From Agromyces sp. Leaf222 (GTDB lineage Bacteria; Actinomycetota; Actinomycetes; Actinomycetales; Microbacteriaceae), in contig NZ_LMKQ01000001.1 in assembly GCF_001421565.1 (NCBI RefSeq), forward strand, positions 1,487,651 to 1,551,650: a stretch of DNA of 64,000 bases, given 5' to 3'. How positions within the stretch are numbered: the first letter of the stretch is position 1; each line of letters begins with the position of its first letter. The notes below the pieces were generated by a model. The model did not search any database and was not told where the DNA came from. It was given only the letters and a program-made list of their open reading frames with translations. A program made the translations under genes and the position numbers. Below are positions 43,024 to 51,278 of this stretch, in pieces.

Positions 43024-43986
43024 TCATCGGGACCGCTCCGAGACGAAGCGACGGGTCACGGCGATGTCCCGATCGCCGAGTCCGCGTTCGACGAGTTCGT
43101 CGAAGGCCGCGCGCAGCGTCGGCAGCAGCACGGGATCCGTGCCGGTCGCCGCCGCGGCCTCGGCGGCGAAACGGAGGTCCTTCACCATGTACTCGGCCAC
43201 GCCGGAGGGGGAGTCGTCGCCCGTGACGAGCTTGTCCATGCGGCTCGCGAGCAGGTTCGATCCCGCGTAGCCGCCCGAGAGCAGGCCGAAGAGCGCGCCG
43301 AGGTCGAGGCCGGAGCGCTCGGCGAGCACGGCGGCCTCGCCGAGCGCGAGGATCGTGGCCGAGACGATGAGCTGGTTGCAGGCCTTGGCGACCTCGCCGG
43401 CGCCGAGCGGGCCGAGGTGCACGGGGGTGCCGCACGGCGCGAGCAGCGCTGCGGCGGTGGCGGCGTCGGCCTGCTCGCCGCCGAGCATGATCGAGAGCGT
43501 GCCGGCCTTCGCGCCGTCCTCTCCTCCCGAGACCGGGCAGTCCACGACGCGGACGCGACCGTCGTATGCCGCGGCGAGCCGCTCGGCGAGGGCGCGCACC
43601 TGCGGCGCCGACGAGGTCGACCCGATCATGAGCATGGATTCGCCCTCGCGTTCGAGCAGGCCGGCCAGCATCCCGTCGGGGCCGTCGAGCACCTGCTCGA
43701 GCTGGGGCAGGTCGGGCAGCATCGCGAGCACGGCGTCGGCGCGGAGGCCGAGCTCGCGCGGCGTGGCGGCCCACTCGGCGCCGAGCTCGAGGAGCTCGGG
43801 CTGCGGGCGACGTGCGGTGATGACGACACGGCGTCCGGCGGCGAGCAGGCGTCGGGCCATCGGCGCGCCCATCGACCCGAGTCCGACGACGCCGATGACG
43901 TGGTCGTCGGGGCGGGGAATGGGCCCCTCGGAGGGGAGCGGGTCTGCCGCGCGTTCGGCGTCGGCGGGATGTTCGGCGTTGGACAT
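43024..43986 (-). CDS. beta-hydroxyacid dehydrogenase (GarR/GlxR-like)
   Basis: 320 residues, 3-hydroxyisobutyrate/tartronate-semialdehyde reductase family. VIGVVGLGSMGAPMARRLLAAGRRVVITAR is the NAD(P) loop, DCPVSGGEDGAKAGTLSIMLGG the substrate loop, GAGEVAKACNQLIVSATILALGEA the helix with the catalytic Lys. On its strand TAGGAT (43993-43998) lies 6 nt before the ATG, so the start is probably leaderless. It diverges from the 2-hydroxyacid dehydrogenase gene and shares the 145-bp regulatory gap. A role in sugar-acid breakdown is inferred from neighbours. Confidence 0.87.
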   Translation of the reverse strand: MSNAEHPADAERAADPLPSEGPIPRPDDHVIGVVGLGSMGAPMARRLLAAGRRVVITARRPQPELLELGAEWAATPRELGLRADAVLAMLPDLPQLEQVLDGPDGMLAGLLEREGESMLMIGSTSSAPQVRALAERLAAAYDGRVRVVDCPVSGGEDGAKAGTLSIMLGGEQADAATAAALLAPCGTPVHLGPLGAGEVAKACNQLIVSATILALGEAAVLAERSGLDLGALFGLLSGGYAGSNLLASRMDKLVTGDDSPSGVAEYMVKDLRFAAEAAAATGTDPVLLPTLRAAFDELVERGLGDRDIAVTRRFVSERSR

Positions 43987-44022
43987 GCTGGCATCCTATC
44001 GGAATCGCAACCAGTCGTACAT

Positions 44023-44056
44023 GGTTCAACCTGCTGAACATCCGCTATGCTGAACA
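44023..44056 (+). promoter_or_regulatory. promoter and palindromic site between divergent genes
   Basis: TATGCT (44046-44051) fits a -10 box, and GGTTCA (44023-44028), 17 nt upstream, is a weak -35. An inverted repeat with arms GTTCA/TGAAC (44024-44039) covers the -35. The word GCTGAACA occurs twice, 16 bp apart, over this region. GTTCAAC here is the reverse complement of GTTGAAC in the operator before the symporter gene, so one regulator may bind both; the nearby IclR protein is the obvious candidate. Confidence 0.55.
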
Positions 44057-44131
44057 CGCTGACCGCGTCGGAGGGGCCCGTGGGCCCGTCCCTCGCCCGG
44101 TCGCCGAGACCGCACTGAAGGGGAAGACCGG

Positions 44132-45190
44132 ATGCCCGACACCCAGAACCGCCTGCGAGCCGTGGTGGCGGTGCCGCTCTCCGAGGAGCACTGCCGCCTC
44201 ATCGAGACCCTCGAGCCGCGCATCGACCTGGTGCGCGATCACGCGCTGACCCGCCCGATGCGCGGACCGGCCGACTGGTCGGGCGATCCAGACCACGTGC
44301 GCACGCCCGACGAGCAGGCCGAGTTCGACGCCATGGTCGACTCCGCCGAGGTGTTGTTCGGCATTCCCGACGTCGAGCCCGCCGCGCTCGCGCGCACGGC
44401 CACGGCGAATCCGGCGCTCCGCTGGGTCATGACGATGGCCGCGGGCGGCGGCAGCCAGGTCAAGGCGGCCGGTCTCGACCGCGAGCAGCTCGATCGCATC
44501 GCCTTCACCACGAGCGCCGGCGTGCACGGCGGCCCGCTCGCGGAGTTCGCCGTGTTCGGCGTGCTCGCCGGCGCCAAGGGCCTGCCTCGCCTGCTCGCCG
44601 ACCAGCGGTCGACGACGTGGCCCGAGCGCTGGGAGATGCGCCAGGTCGACGAGATGACCGTGCTCGTCGTCGGCCTCGGCGGCATCGGCGCCGAGTGCGC
44701 GCGACGCTTCAGTGCGCTCGGCGCCCGGGTCTGGGGTACCACGCGCACCGGCGATCCGGTCGAGGGCGTCGACCGGCTCATCCCCATCGACGAGCTCGAG
44801 TCCGCCGTCGCCGACGTCGACGCGATCGTCATGACCTTGCCGGGCACCGAGGCCACGCACCACCTGCTCGACGATCGGATCCTGCGCGCCGTCAGGCCCG
44901 GCGTCATCGTCGCGAACGTCGGGCGCGGTACGGTGATCGACGAGGCGGCGCTCACCGCGGCGCTCGATGACGGGCGGGTCGGCTTCGCCGCACTGGACGT
45001 CTTCGAGTCCGAGCCGCTCTCGGCGGCGTCGCCGTTGTGGTCCCACCCGTCCGTGCTCGTGAGCCCGCACACCGCGGCGCTCTCGCGCAAGGAGGAGGAG
45101 CGCATCGCGCGGCGCTTCGCCGACGACGCCTCCCGGTTCATCGACGGCCTGCCGATGCGCAGCGTGGTCGATACGGTCGAGTTCTACTGA
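44132..45190 (+). CDS. D-isomer specific 2-hydroxyacid dehydrogenase
   Basis: 352 residues. Rossmann signature VLVVGLGGIGAECARRFSALGARVWGTTR, then VIVANVGRGTVIDEAALTAALDDGRVGFAALDVFESEPLSAASPLWSHPSVLVSPHTAALS, holding the Arg, Glu and His of the family. The N-terminal catalytic lobe is more divergent than usual: GGPLAEFAVFGVLAGAKGLPRLLADQ replaces the common helix. An AAGGGGAAG ribosome site is before the ATG. It would reduce a 2-ketoacid or oxidise a D-2-hydroxyacid, perhaps a keto-gluconate in this locus. Confidence 0.87.
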   Translation: MPDTQNRLRAVVAVPLSEEHCRLIETLEPRIDLVRDHALTRPMRGPADWSGDPDHVRTPDEQAEFDAMVDSAEVLFGIPDVEPAALARTATANPALRWVMTMAAGGGSQVKAAGLDREQLDRIAFTTSAGVHGGPLAEFAVFGVLAGAKGLPRLLADQRSTTWPERWEMRQVDEMTVLVVGLGGIGAECARRFSALGARVWGTTRTGDPVEGVDRLIPIDELESAVADVDAIVMTLPGTEATHHLLDDRILRAVRPGVIVANVGRGTVIDEAALTAALDDGRVGFAALDVFESEPLSAASPLWSHPSVLVSPHTAALSRKEEERIARRFADDASRFIDGLPMRSVVDTVEFY

Positions 45191-45222
45191 GTCCCGCGGA
45201 TGCCGCGGACGAGAGGGGTGGC

Positions 45223-46029
45223 ATGTCCGACGAGTCAGACGCGAAGGCCGACCGTCAGGGGCGCGACCCCGCGCCGGCCGTCACCCGCAGCATGCGGATC
45301 CTCGGGCTGCTGGCCGAGGCATCCGGACCGCTGACCCTCACCGAGATCGCGAGCGGGCTCGGGCTCGCGAAGTCCTCCACCGCGAACCTCTGCCTCGCGC
45401 TCGAGGCGGCCATGATGGTGCAGCGCGTGCCGCTCGGCTACCAGTTGGGCCGTCGCACGATCGAGCTGGGCGGCGCGTACGCGTCGCAGTTCAGCCAGGT
45501 GCGCGAGTTCTACACGGTCTGCGAGACCTCGCCCGTGCTCGTGCACGAGGTCGTGCAGGTCGCGATGCTCGACGACACCGAGGCGCTCTACCTCGCGCGG
45601 CACGAGGGGTCGCGCAGCGTTCGATTCGGCACCCCGCTCGGGTCGAGGCTGCCCGCCGCGCTCAGCGCGACGGGCAATGCCCTGCTGATGGCGATGGACG
45701 ACGCGGATGTCGCGGCGCTCCTCTCCGACCAGGCGCCGTTCCCTCGGCTCACCGACCGCAGCATCCGCGACATCCCCGACCTGCTCGTGAAGCTCGCCGC
45801 CGCGCGCGACCGAGGCTGGGCGCTCGACGACGGGGAGTCCTTCCCCGGCATCGTCGGGGTCGCCGTGCCCCTCGAGGGCTGGGCGCCGAGCGACCCGAGC
45901 CTCGCGCTGGGCGTCGCGCTGCCGGTCGCCGAGGCGACGCCCGGACGCGTCGCCTCCGTGGCCGCCGCGCTCGTCGACGCCGCTGCGAGGCTCACGAACC
46001 CGCTGAGCGCGGGCCGCAGCCGGGCCTGA
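45223..46029 (+). CDS. IclR-family transcriptional regulator
   Basis: 268 residues. N-terminal winged helix RSMRILGLLAEASGPLTLTEIASGLGLAKSSTANLCLALEAAMMVQRVPLGYQLG, followed by the GAF-like ligand domain: VLVHEVVQVAMLDDTEALYLARHEG, LPAALSATGNALLMAM, and GWALDDGESFPGIVGVAVPL. The family controls catabolism of aromatic and sugar acids. The start ATG follows GAGAGGGGTG. It stands between the hydroxyacid dehydrogenase and the symporter, which have related half-sites in their promoters. Its stop codon lies in a 23-bp tandem duplication. Confidence 0.9.
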   Translation: MSDESDAKADRQGRDPAPAVTRSMRILGLLAEASGPLTLTEIASGLGLAKSSTANLCLALEAAMMVQRVPLGYQLGRRTIELGGAYASQFSQVREFYTVCETSPVLVHEVVQVAMLDDTEALYLARHEGSRSVRFGTPLGSRLPAALSATGNALLMAMDDADVAALLSDQAPFPRLTDRSIRDIPDLLVKLAAARDRGWALDDGESFPGIVGVAVPLEGWAPSDPSLALGVALPVAEATPGRVASVAAALVDAAARLTNPLSAGRSRA

Positions 46030-46050
46030 GCGCGGGGCGCAGCCGGGCCT
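46005..46050. repeat. 23-bp tandem duplication across the iclR stop codon
   Basis: Two adjacent copies (46005-46027 and 46028-46050) of a unit beginning GAGCGCGGGCCGCAGCCGGG; they differ at one base. The unit includes the last codons of the regulator gene, and the TGA lies at the junction, so a second TGA follows one unit later. It looks like a recent replication slippage event. Confidence 0.8.
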
Positions 46051-46176
46051 GAGGCCGGCCCGCGGCATCCGCTCGCCCTGATCGCGCCGTGTGCGCCACG
46101 GCGTGCTTCGTCGCGCCCTGACGCAGGCCTCCGGCATCCGCTCGCTCGATCGCGTTCAGCCAATAGAGGCCAAGGG

Positions 46177-46206
46177 GTTGAACTGCGTACAACACGTTGA
46201 TACAGT
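46177..46206 (+). promoter_or_regulatory. symporter promoter with operator-like palindrome
   Basis: -35 TTGAAC (46178-46183) and -10 TACAGT (46201-46206) are exactly 17 nt apart, giving a start near 46213 and a leader of about 38 nt. An imperfect palindrome GTTGAAC-TGC-GTACAAC (46177-46193) covers the -35 box; arms match at six of seven positions. The position is right for IclR-type control of the following symporter-idnO-FAH operon. Confidence 0.7.
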
Positions 46207-46250
46207 GGCCGTCATCGCGACTCGTGCGAGCCGATCAAAGGAGATGGCAC

Positions 46251-47663
46251 ATGACCGGTACAGCCCCCAGTCCCACCGCGGTGAACGACGATCCCGAGTA
46301 CGCTGCGAACCTCAAGCGCGCGACCTACGCCTCGAGCATCGGCAGCGCGCTGGAGTACTTCGACTTCGCGCTCTACGGGCTCTCGACGGCGCTGATCTTC
46401 AACGTGCTGTTCTTCCCGCAGGACGACCCGGCCATGGCCACGGTCGCCGCGTTCGCCACCTACGGCGTCGGCTTCCTCGCCCGCCCGTTCGGCGGCCTCT
46501 TCTTCGGCCGGCTCGGCGACCGGCTCGGCCGCAAGTGGGTGCTCGTCATCACGATCATGCTCATGGGCGGCGCCTCGACCGCGATCGGCCTGCTGCCGAC
46601 GTACGAGGCCATCGGCATCTGGGCGCCCATCCTCCTCGTGACGATGCGCCTGCTGCAGGGCTTCGGCGCCGGCGCCGAGCAGGCCGGCTCGACCGTGCTC
46701 ATGGCCGAGTACGCGCCGGTGCGGCGCCGCGGCTTCTTCTCGTCGCTGCCGTTCATCGGCATCCAGGCGGGCACGCTGCTCGCCGCGCTCGTCTTCAGCC
46801 TCATCACGCTGCTGCCCGAGGAGGCGCTGCTCACCTGGGGTTGGCGCGTGCCCTTCCTCGCCTCGTTCCTCCTGATCATCGTCGCGCTCTTCATCCGAAT
46901 GCGCCTCAAGGAGACCCCGACCTTCGTGCAGCTCGAGAAGCACGAGCAGATCGCCGAGAAGCCGGTCAAGGAGATCTTCACGAAGGGTCTGCCCGGCGTC
47001 ATCGTCGGCATCGGCCTGCGCATGGCCGAGAACGGCGGCTCCTACATGTTCCAGGCGCTCGCGCTCGCGTTCTTCGTCTCGGTCGTCGGTCCTGACACCG
47101 ACAAGAGCCTGCTCACCTGGGGCGTGACCTTCGGTTCGCTGCTCGGCATCTTCACCGTGCCGCTCACGGGCGCCATCTCCGACCGCGTCGGCCGGCGCAC
47201 CGTGTACCGCTTCGGCGCCGTGTTCATGCTCCTCTACGCCGTGCCCGCGTGGTGGCTCATCTCGCTCGGCAGCTACCCGATCGCCATCGCCGCGGTCGCG
47301 GTCGGCATCGGCATCGCCGTGAACACCATGCTCGGCCCGCAGTGCGCGATGCTGCCGGAACTCTTCGGCAACCGCCACCGCTACCTCGGCGTCGCCATGG
47401 CCCGCGAACTCTCCGCGGTTCTGGCCGGCGGCCTGGCCGGTGTGCTGGGCGCGTACCTCATCGCCGTCAGCGACGGCAACTGGGTGCTGCTCGCGATCTA
47501 CATGGTCGTGCTCGCGCTCATCACGACGGCGTCCACGTTCCTCGTACCCGAGACGCTCCGCCGCGACCTCACCCGCATGGACGACGCGATCAAGGTCTCG
47601 AGCTCCGAGTCCGGCGACGACGTCGACGCGAGCACCCTGTCGATCCGGACGATCCAGTGGTGA
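46251..47663 (+). CDS. MHS-family (metabolite:H+ symporter) MFS transporter
   Basis: 470 residues, twelve transmembrane helices. YASSIGSALEYFDFALYGLSTALIFNVLFFP at the N-terminus is the MHS/SP signature, GRLGDRLGRKWVLVITI the loop 2-3 motif, LLQGFGAGAEQAGSTVLMAEYAPVRRRGFFSS the helix 4-5 region. Relatives import shikimate, citrate, proline or other organic acids with protons. The start ATG has AAAGGAG 10 nt before it. The stop overlaps the SDR start (GTGA), tying uptake to the dehydrogenases that follow; a sugar acid is the likely substrate. Confidence 0.9.
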   Translation: MTGTAPSPTAVNDDPEYAANLKRATYASSIGSALEYFDFALYGLSTALIFNVLFFPQDDPAMATVAAFATYGVGFLARPFGGLFFGRLGDRLGRKWVLVITIMLMGGASTAIGLLPTYEAIGIWAPILLVTMRLLQGFGAGAEQAGSTVLMAEYAPVRRRGFFSSLPFIGIQAGTLLAALVFSLITLLPEEALLTWGWRVPFLASFLLIIVALFIRMRLKETPTFVQLEKHEQIAEKPVKEIFTKGLPGVIVGIGLRMAENGGSYMFQALALAFFVSVVGPDTDKSLLTWGVTFGSLLGIFTVPLTGAISDRVGRRTVYRFGAVFMLLYAVPAWWLISLGSYPIAIAAVAVGIGIAVNTMLGPQCAMLPELFGNRHRYLGVAMARELSAVLAGGLAGVLGAYLIAVSDGNWVLLAIYMVVLALITTASTFLVPETLRRDLTRMDDAIKVSSSESGDDVDASTLSIRTIQW

Positions 47664-48433
47664 CGGGCCTCGCCGCCTTCGACCTCACCGGGCGCACCGC
47701 GCTCGTCACGGGCTCGAGCCAGGGCATCGGGCGGGCGCTCGCCGGGGGCCTCGCGGCCGCCGGGGCGACGGTCGTCGTGCACGGTCGAGACGCGGCGAAG
47801 GCCGCACGAGCGGCCGACGAGATCGCCGAGGCGACGGGGTCGCGCACGATCAGCGCGGTCTTCGACGTGACGGATGCCTCGGCCGTCGACGCGGGCATCG
47901 CCGCCCTCGAGGCCGAGCTCGGCACGCCCGACATCGTGGTGAACAACGCCGGCATCCAGCGGCGTGCGCCGATCGCGGAGTTCAGCGACGCCGACTGGCA
48001 CGAGCTCGTCGAGACGAACCTGTCGAGCGCGTTCCACCTCTCGCGTCGCGTGGCCCGGGGCATGATCGAGCGCGGCTCGGGCAAGCTCATCCAGATCGGG
48101 AGCGTGCAGTCGCAGCTCGCCCGCCCCTCGATCGCGCCGTACGCGGCGACCAAGGGCGCGATCGTGATGCTCACCAAGGGGCTCTGCGCCGACCTCGCGC
48201 CGCACGGCGTGCAGGCGAACGCGATCGCGCCCGGGTACTTCGCGACCGAGCTCACGCAGGCGCTCGTCGCCGACGAGACCTTCTCGGCGTGGGTGCGCGG
48301 GCGCACCCCGGCGGGCCGCTGGGGCGAGGTCGACGACCTCGTCGGCGCGCTCGTCTTCCTCGCGAGCAGCGCGAGCGACTTCGTGAACGGCCAGACGATC
48401 TACGTCGACGGCGGAATGACGGCGGTGGTCTGA
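47660..48433 (+). CDS. gluconate 5-dehydrogenase-like short-chain dehydrogenase
   Basis: 257 residues. FDLTGRTALVTGSSQGIGRALAGGLAAAGATVVVHGRD is the TGxxxGIG loop, VVNNAGIQRRAPIAEFSDADWHELVETNLSSAFHLSRRVAR includes NNAGIQRR, typical of IdnO/gluconate 5-dehydrogenase. The catalytic Ser-Tyr-Lys is in QIGSVQSQLARPSIAPYAATKGAI. Such enzymes reduce 5-ketogluconate to gluconate. The GTG start overlaps the symporter stop. With the L-idonate dehydrogenase-like gene downstream this suggests the idonate route, although the exact substrate needs test. Confidence 0.85.
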   Translation: MTGLAAFDLTGRTALVTGSSQGIGRALAGGLAAAGATVVVHGRDAAKAARAADEIAEATGSRTISAVFDVTDASAVDAGIAALEAELGTPDIVVNNAGIQRRAPIAEFSDADWHELVETNLSSAFHLSRRVARGMIERGSGKLIQIGSVQSQLARPSIAPYAATKGAIVMLTKGLCADLAPHGVQANAIAPGYFATELTQALVADETFSAWVRGRTPAGRWGEVDDLVGALVFLASSASDFVNGQTIYVDGGMTAVV

Positions 48434-49164
48434 TGCGCATCGCCAGGATCGCCACGCCCGCTGGGCCGGTGCACGTTCGGGAATCCGTCGACGGCTGGGT
48501 GCCGATCGAGGACCCGTACCCCGCGTTCGCCGAGGGGAGGCGCCCGGTCGACGCCGGAACGCCGCTCCTCGGCGAGCTCCTCGCACCGTGCGAGCCGCTC
48601 GTCGTCGTGGGCATCGCGCAGAACGGGCCCGAGCACGCCTCGCCCGTGCAGGCGTGGCTGAAGAGCCCGCGCTCGGTCGTGGCATCCGGAGTGCCGGTCA
48701 CCCTCCGCCGCGACGCGGGCACGACGGTCGCCGAGGGGGAGATCGCGCTCGTCATCGGCCGTGAGACGACCGGCCTGACGGCGGCGAACGCACACGAGTA
48801 CGTGCTCGGCGTGACCGCGGTGAACGACCTGTCGAGCCCCGACCGGGCTGCGGTCGACCCGCGCAACTTCGAGCCGAAGGCGGGGGAGGGCTACACGCCT
48901 CTCGGGCCGGTGATCGACACCGAGGCCGATCTCGACGACGTGTCGCTCGAGTTCTTCGTCGACGGCGTGCTCGCTGGCGCGACCAGCAGCCGAGCGCTGC
49001 CGTCGTCGCCGCGCGAATGCCTCGCCTACCTCGCAGCCTGGACCACCCTCGGCCCCGGCGACGTCGTCATGACGGGCGCCCCGACCTCGCAGGCGCCGAT
49101 CGACCCCGGCGCCCTCGTCGAGATCGAGGTCGCCGGCATCCGGCTCGTCACCCCCACCCGCTAG
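48433..49164 (+). CDS. fumarylacetoacetate hydrolase family protein
   Basis: 243 residues. The C-terminal FAH fold is seen in VVGIAQNGPEHASP, VAEGEIALVIGRETTGLTAANAHEYVLGVTAVNDLSSPDRAA and PGDVVMTGAPTSQAPIDPGALVEIEVAG. Metal ligands sit in GEIALVIG (Glu) and nearby, but the usual E-x-E pair is altered, so activity may differ. The family hydrolyses or decarboxylates 2,4-diketo acids, or dehydrates/hydrates sugar-derived keto acids. It begins on the last base of the SDR stop, so it is in the same unit. Substrate unknown. Confidence 0.82.
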   Translation: MRIARIATPAGPVHVRESVDGWVPIEDPYPAFAEGRRPVDAGTPLLGELLAPCEPLVVVGIAQNGPEHASPVQAWLKSPRSVVASGVPVTLRRDAGTTVAEGEIALVIGRETTGLTAANAHEYVLGVTAVNDLSSPDRAAVDPRNFEPKAGEGYTPLGPVIDTEADLDDVSLEFFVDGVLAGATSSRALPSSPRECLAYLAAWTTLGPGDVVMTGAPTSQAPIDPGALVEIEVAGIRLVTPTR

Positions 49165-49201
49165 CCCCGCTCCAGCCCACCGTCGTTCTCCGGAGGACCC
49201 C

Positions 49202-50293
49202 ATGCCGAACCTCGGCGTCGTCGCCCACGCGGCCGACGACCTGCGCGTCGAAGCGCTGCCAGAACCCTCGCCCGTTCCCGACGAGGCGGTGCTCGAGATC
49301 GCCTTCGGCGGCGTGTGCGGCTCCGACCTGCACTACTGGCGGCACGGCGCCGCGGGCGCCTCGGTGCTGCGCGAGCCCATGGTGCTCGGGCACGAGATCT
49401 CGGGCACCGTCGTCGCGGCCGCCGCCGACGGCAGCGGACCCTCGGCCGGCACCCGCGTCGCCGTGCACCCGCTCACCCCCCATGGCGACGGCATCACGCC
49501 GTGGCCCGCCGACCGCCCGAACCTCGCGCCCGCGTCGAGCTACCTGGGCTCGGCGCTGCACCTGCCGCACACGCAGGGCGGATTCGCCAGGCGCGTCGCG
49601 CTGCCCACCCGCCTGCTGCACGCCGTGCCCGAAACGCTGCCGCTCGAGGTCGCCGCGCTCGCCGAACCGGCCGCCGTCGCCTGGCACGGGCTCGAACGGG
49701 CCGGCGACGTTCGCGGCAAGCGGGTGCTCGTCATCGGCGCCGGCCCCATCGGCCAGCTCGTCGTCGCGGTCGCGCGCCACCACGGCGCGGCCGAGGTCTT
49801 CGCGACCGACCTGCACGCACTGCCGCGGCGCATCGCCGAGCAGCACGGCGCGACGACCCTCGCGGCGACGGATGCCGCGGCGATCGCCGCGCTGCACGCC
49901 GACGTCGTCGTCGAGTCCAGTGGCACCGTGCCCGGCCTCGCGAGCGCGATCGAGGCCGCCCGTCGGGGCGGCACCGTCGTGCTGCTCGGGCTCCAGCGCG
50001 CCGGCGACGTGCCCGCCGCCGTGGCCACCGCGATCACGCGCGAACTCACGATCGTCGGCTCGTTCCGGTTCGCCGACGAGTTCGACGACGTGATCGCGGC
50101 CCTGGCCGACGGCAGCCTCGACGTGTCGGGCGTCGTCACGCACGTGCTGCCGGCCGATCGTGCGCCCGAGGCCTTCGGCGTCGCGGCCGACGCATCCGTC
50201 TCCTCGAAGGTGCTGCTCGACTTCAGCGACCATCAGGGCCGGGACGAATCGGCCGGAGAAGCCGGCGAATCAGCCGGCGACGACATCGGGTAG
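49202..50293 (+). CDS. L-idonate 5-dehydrogenase-like medium-chain dehydrogenase
   Basis: 363 residues. Catalytic zinc region GGVCGSDLHYWRHGAAGASVLREPMVLGHEISG and NAD loop VLVIGAGPIGQLVVAVARHHGA. SSYLGSALHLPHTQGGFARRVALPT matches the loop FGSAMYFPHxxGGF of IdnD-type enzymes. The structural zinc lobe of the family, normally four Cys near residue 95-110, is missing: HPLTPHGDGITPWPADRPNLAP contains none. It would oxidise L-idonate to 5-ketogluconate for the SDR two genes upstream. The ribosome site is GGAGGA. The TAG stop is part of the -10 box TAGACT for rplY. Confidence 0.85.
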   Translation: MPNLGVVAHAADDLRVEALPEPSPVPDEAVLEIAFGGVCGSDLHYWRHGAAGASVLREPMVLGHEISGTVVAAAADGSGPSAGTRVAVHPLTPHGDGITPWPADRPNLAPASSYLGSALHLPHTQGGFARRVALPTRLLHAVPETLPLEVAALAEPAAVAWHGLERAGDVRGKRVLVIGAGPIGQLVVAVARHHGAAEVFATDLHALPRRIAEQHGATTLAATDAAAIAALHADVVVESSGTVPGLASAIEAARRGGTVVLLGLQRAGDVPAAVATAITRELTIVGSFRFADEFDDVIAALADGSLDVSGVVTHVLPADRAPEAFGVAADASVSSKVLLDFSDHQGRDESAGEAGESAGDDIG

Positions 50294-50489
50294 ACTCTCC
50301 CATTGAACTTCGGCGAGGGATGCCGTGCCACCCGCGAGAGCGGGCGGCGAACGACATCCGTGATCGACGCGGTGGGAGCAGGCTCAACGGCTCATTCCTC
50401 ACGCATCCGCGCATCTTGCATGCCGCGCGTTCGAGTTGAAGACATCAGACACACGATCTGGGCCGAGTGAGCCCGCAAGGAGAAGAACC
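50291..50489 (+). promoter_or_regulatory. rplY promoter and long 5' leader
   Basis: TAGACT at 50291-50296 is a good -10 box overlapping the idnD stop. It puts the transcript start near 50303, about 187 nt before the rplY ATG. The leader has no convincing ORF with a ribosome site. Part of it (50330-50400) is rich in Arg-codon-like GC and could fold, but I recognise no known riboswitch or r-protein leader motif. AAGGAG lies at 50477-50482. Confidence 0.55.
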
Positions 50490-51116
50490 ATGGCTGAAGA
50501 CAACAAGGTCGTCGCGGACATCCGCGAATCGTTCGGCAAGGGCGCCGCCCGCAAGATCCGCGCCGTGGGCAAGATCCCCGCCGTGATCTACGGCCACGGC
50601 ACCGACCCCCAGCACGTCACGCTGCCCGGCCACCAGGTCGCGCTGCTCATCCGCAAGGCGAACGCCGTGCTCGACCTCCAGATCGAGGGCAAGAGCCAGC
50701 TCGTGCTCGTCAAGGACGTCCAGAAGGACCCCGTGCACCAGATCATCGAGCACATGGACCTCATCGTCATCAAGAAGGGCGAGAAGGTCCAGGTCGAGAT
50801 CCCCGTGCACGTCGAGGGCGAGACCGCTGCCGGCACCATCGCCGCCCTCGAGTCGCACACGCTGCTGCTCGAGGTCGAGGCGACCCACATCCCCGAGAGC
50901 GTCGTCGTCTCGGTCGAGGGCCTCGAAGAGGGCTCGCAGATCCACGCCAAGGACGTCGAGCTGCCCAAGGGCGCCTCGCTCATCACCGATGCCGAAGCGC
51001 TCATCGTCGTCGTGAACACCCCGCAGAAGGCCGACCTCGGCGAAGAGGCCGCCGAAGCCGAGGCCGCTGAGGCCGAGGCCGCCGAGGCTCCCGCCGACGA
51101 GGCTGCCGCCGAGTAG
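50490..51116 (+). CDS. rplY: 50S ribosomal protein L25 (CTC/TL5 type)
   Basis: 208 residues, the long form with an N-terminal 5S rRNA-binding domain and a C-terminal beta domain. ADIRESFGKGAARKIRAVGKIPAVIYGHGTDPQHVTLPGHQVALLI is the L25 core. LVLVKDVQKDPVHQIIEHMDL and the C-terminal domain follow. The end is a low-complexity Glu/Ala tail (EEAAEAEAAEAEAAEAPADEAAAE). The ATG at 50490 follows AAGGAG; an upstream in-frame ATG at 50436 is not used because the L25 consensus begins here. rplY-pth is a common pair in actinobacteria. Confidence 0.95.
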   Translation: MAEDNKVVADIRESFGKGAARKIRAVGKIPAVIYGHGTDPQHVTLPGHQVALLIRKANAVLDLQIEGKSQLVLVKDVQKDPVHQIIEHMDLIVIKKGEKVQVEIPVHVEGETAAGTIAALESHTLLLEVEATHIPESVVVSVEGLEEGSQIHAKDVELPKGASLITDAEALIVVVNTPQKADLGEEAAEAEAAEAEAAEAPADEAAAE

Positions 51117-51151
51117 TCTCAGCGCACGCACGCCGATCGGGCCTGCGGCAT

Positions 51152-51175
51152 CGCATCCGGGTACGCTCGGATGCG
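51152..51175. terminator. stem-loop between rplY and pth
   Basis: A perfect 8-bp stem CGCATCCG/CGGATGCG (51152-51159 and 51168-51175) has an 8-nt loop GGTACGCT. No T tract follows, so it may be a Rho-dependent pause or a protein site rather than an intrinsic terminator. TACGCT in the loop could also be a -10 box for pth. It is also one of the frequent GGATGC/GCATCC words of this window. Confidence 0.4.
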
Positions 51176-51278
51176 GGCCGCGGGCCCGTTCCCGTCCCGC
51201 CCCGTGCAGCCCAGCCGCCGTGCACCGGCACGACGGCGACGCGCACGCACCGACACCGCAACGAACGGAGACGATCGC

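Noticed and set aside
51171..51278. N-terminal extension of pth to an upstream ATG
   Set aside because: The added residues are Arg/Pro/Ala-rich without conservation pattern, the ATG is only 3 nt after the TACGCT box, and ATG 51279 has a ribosome site.
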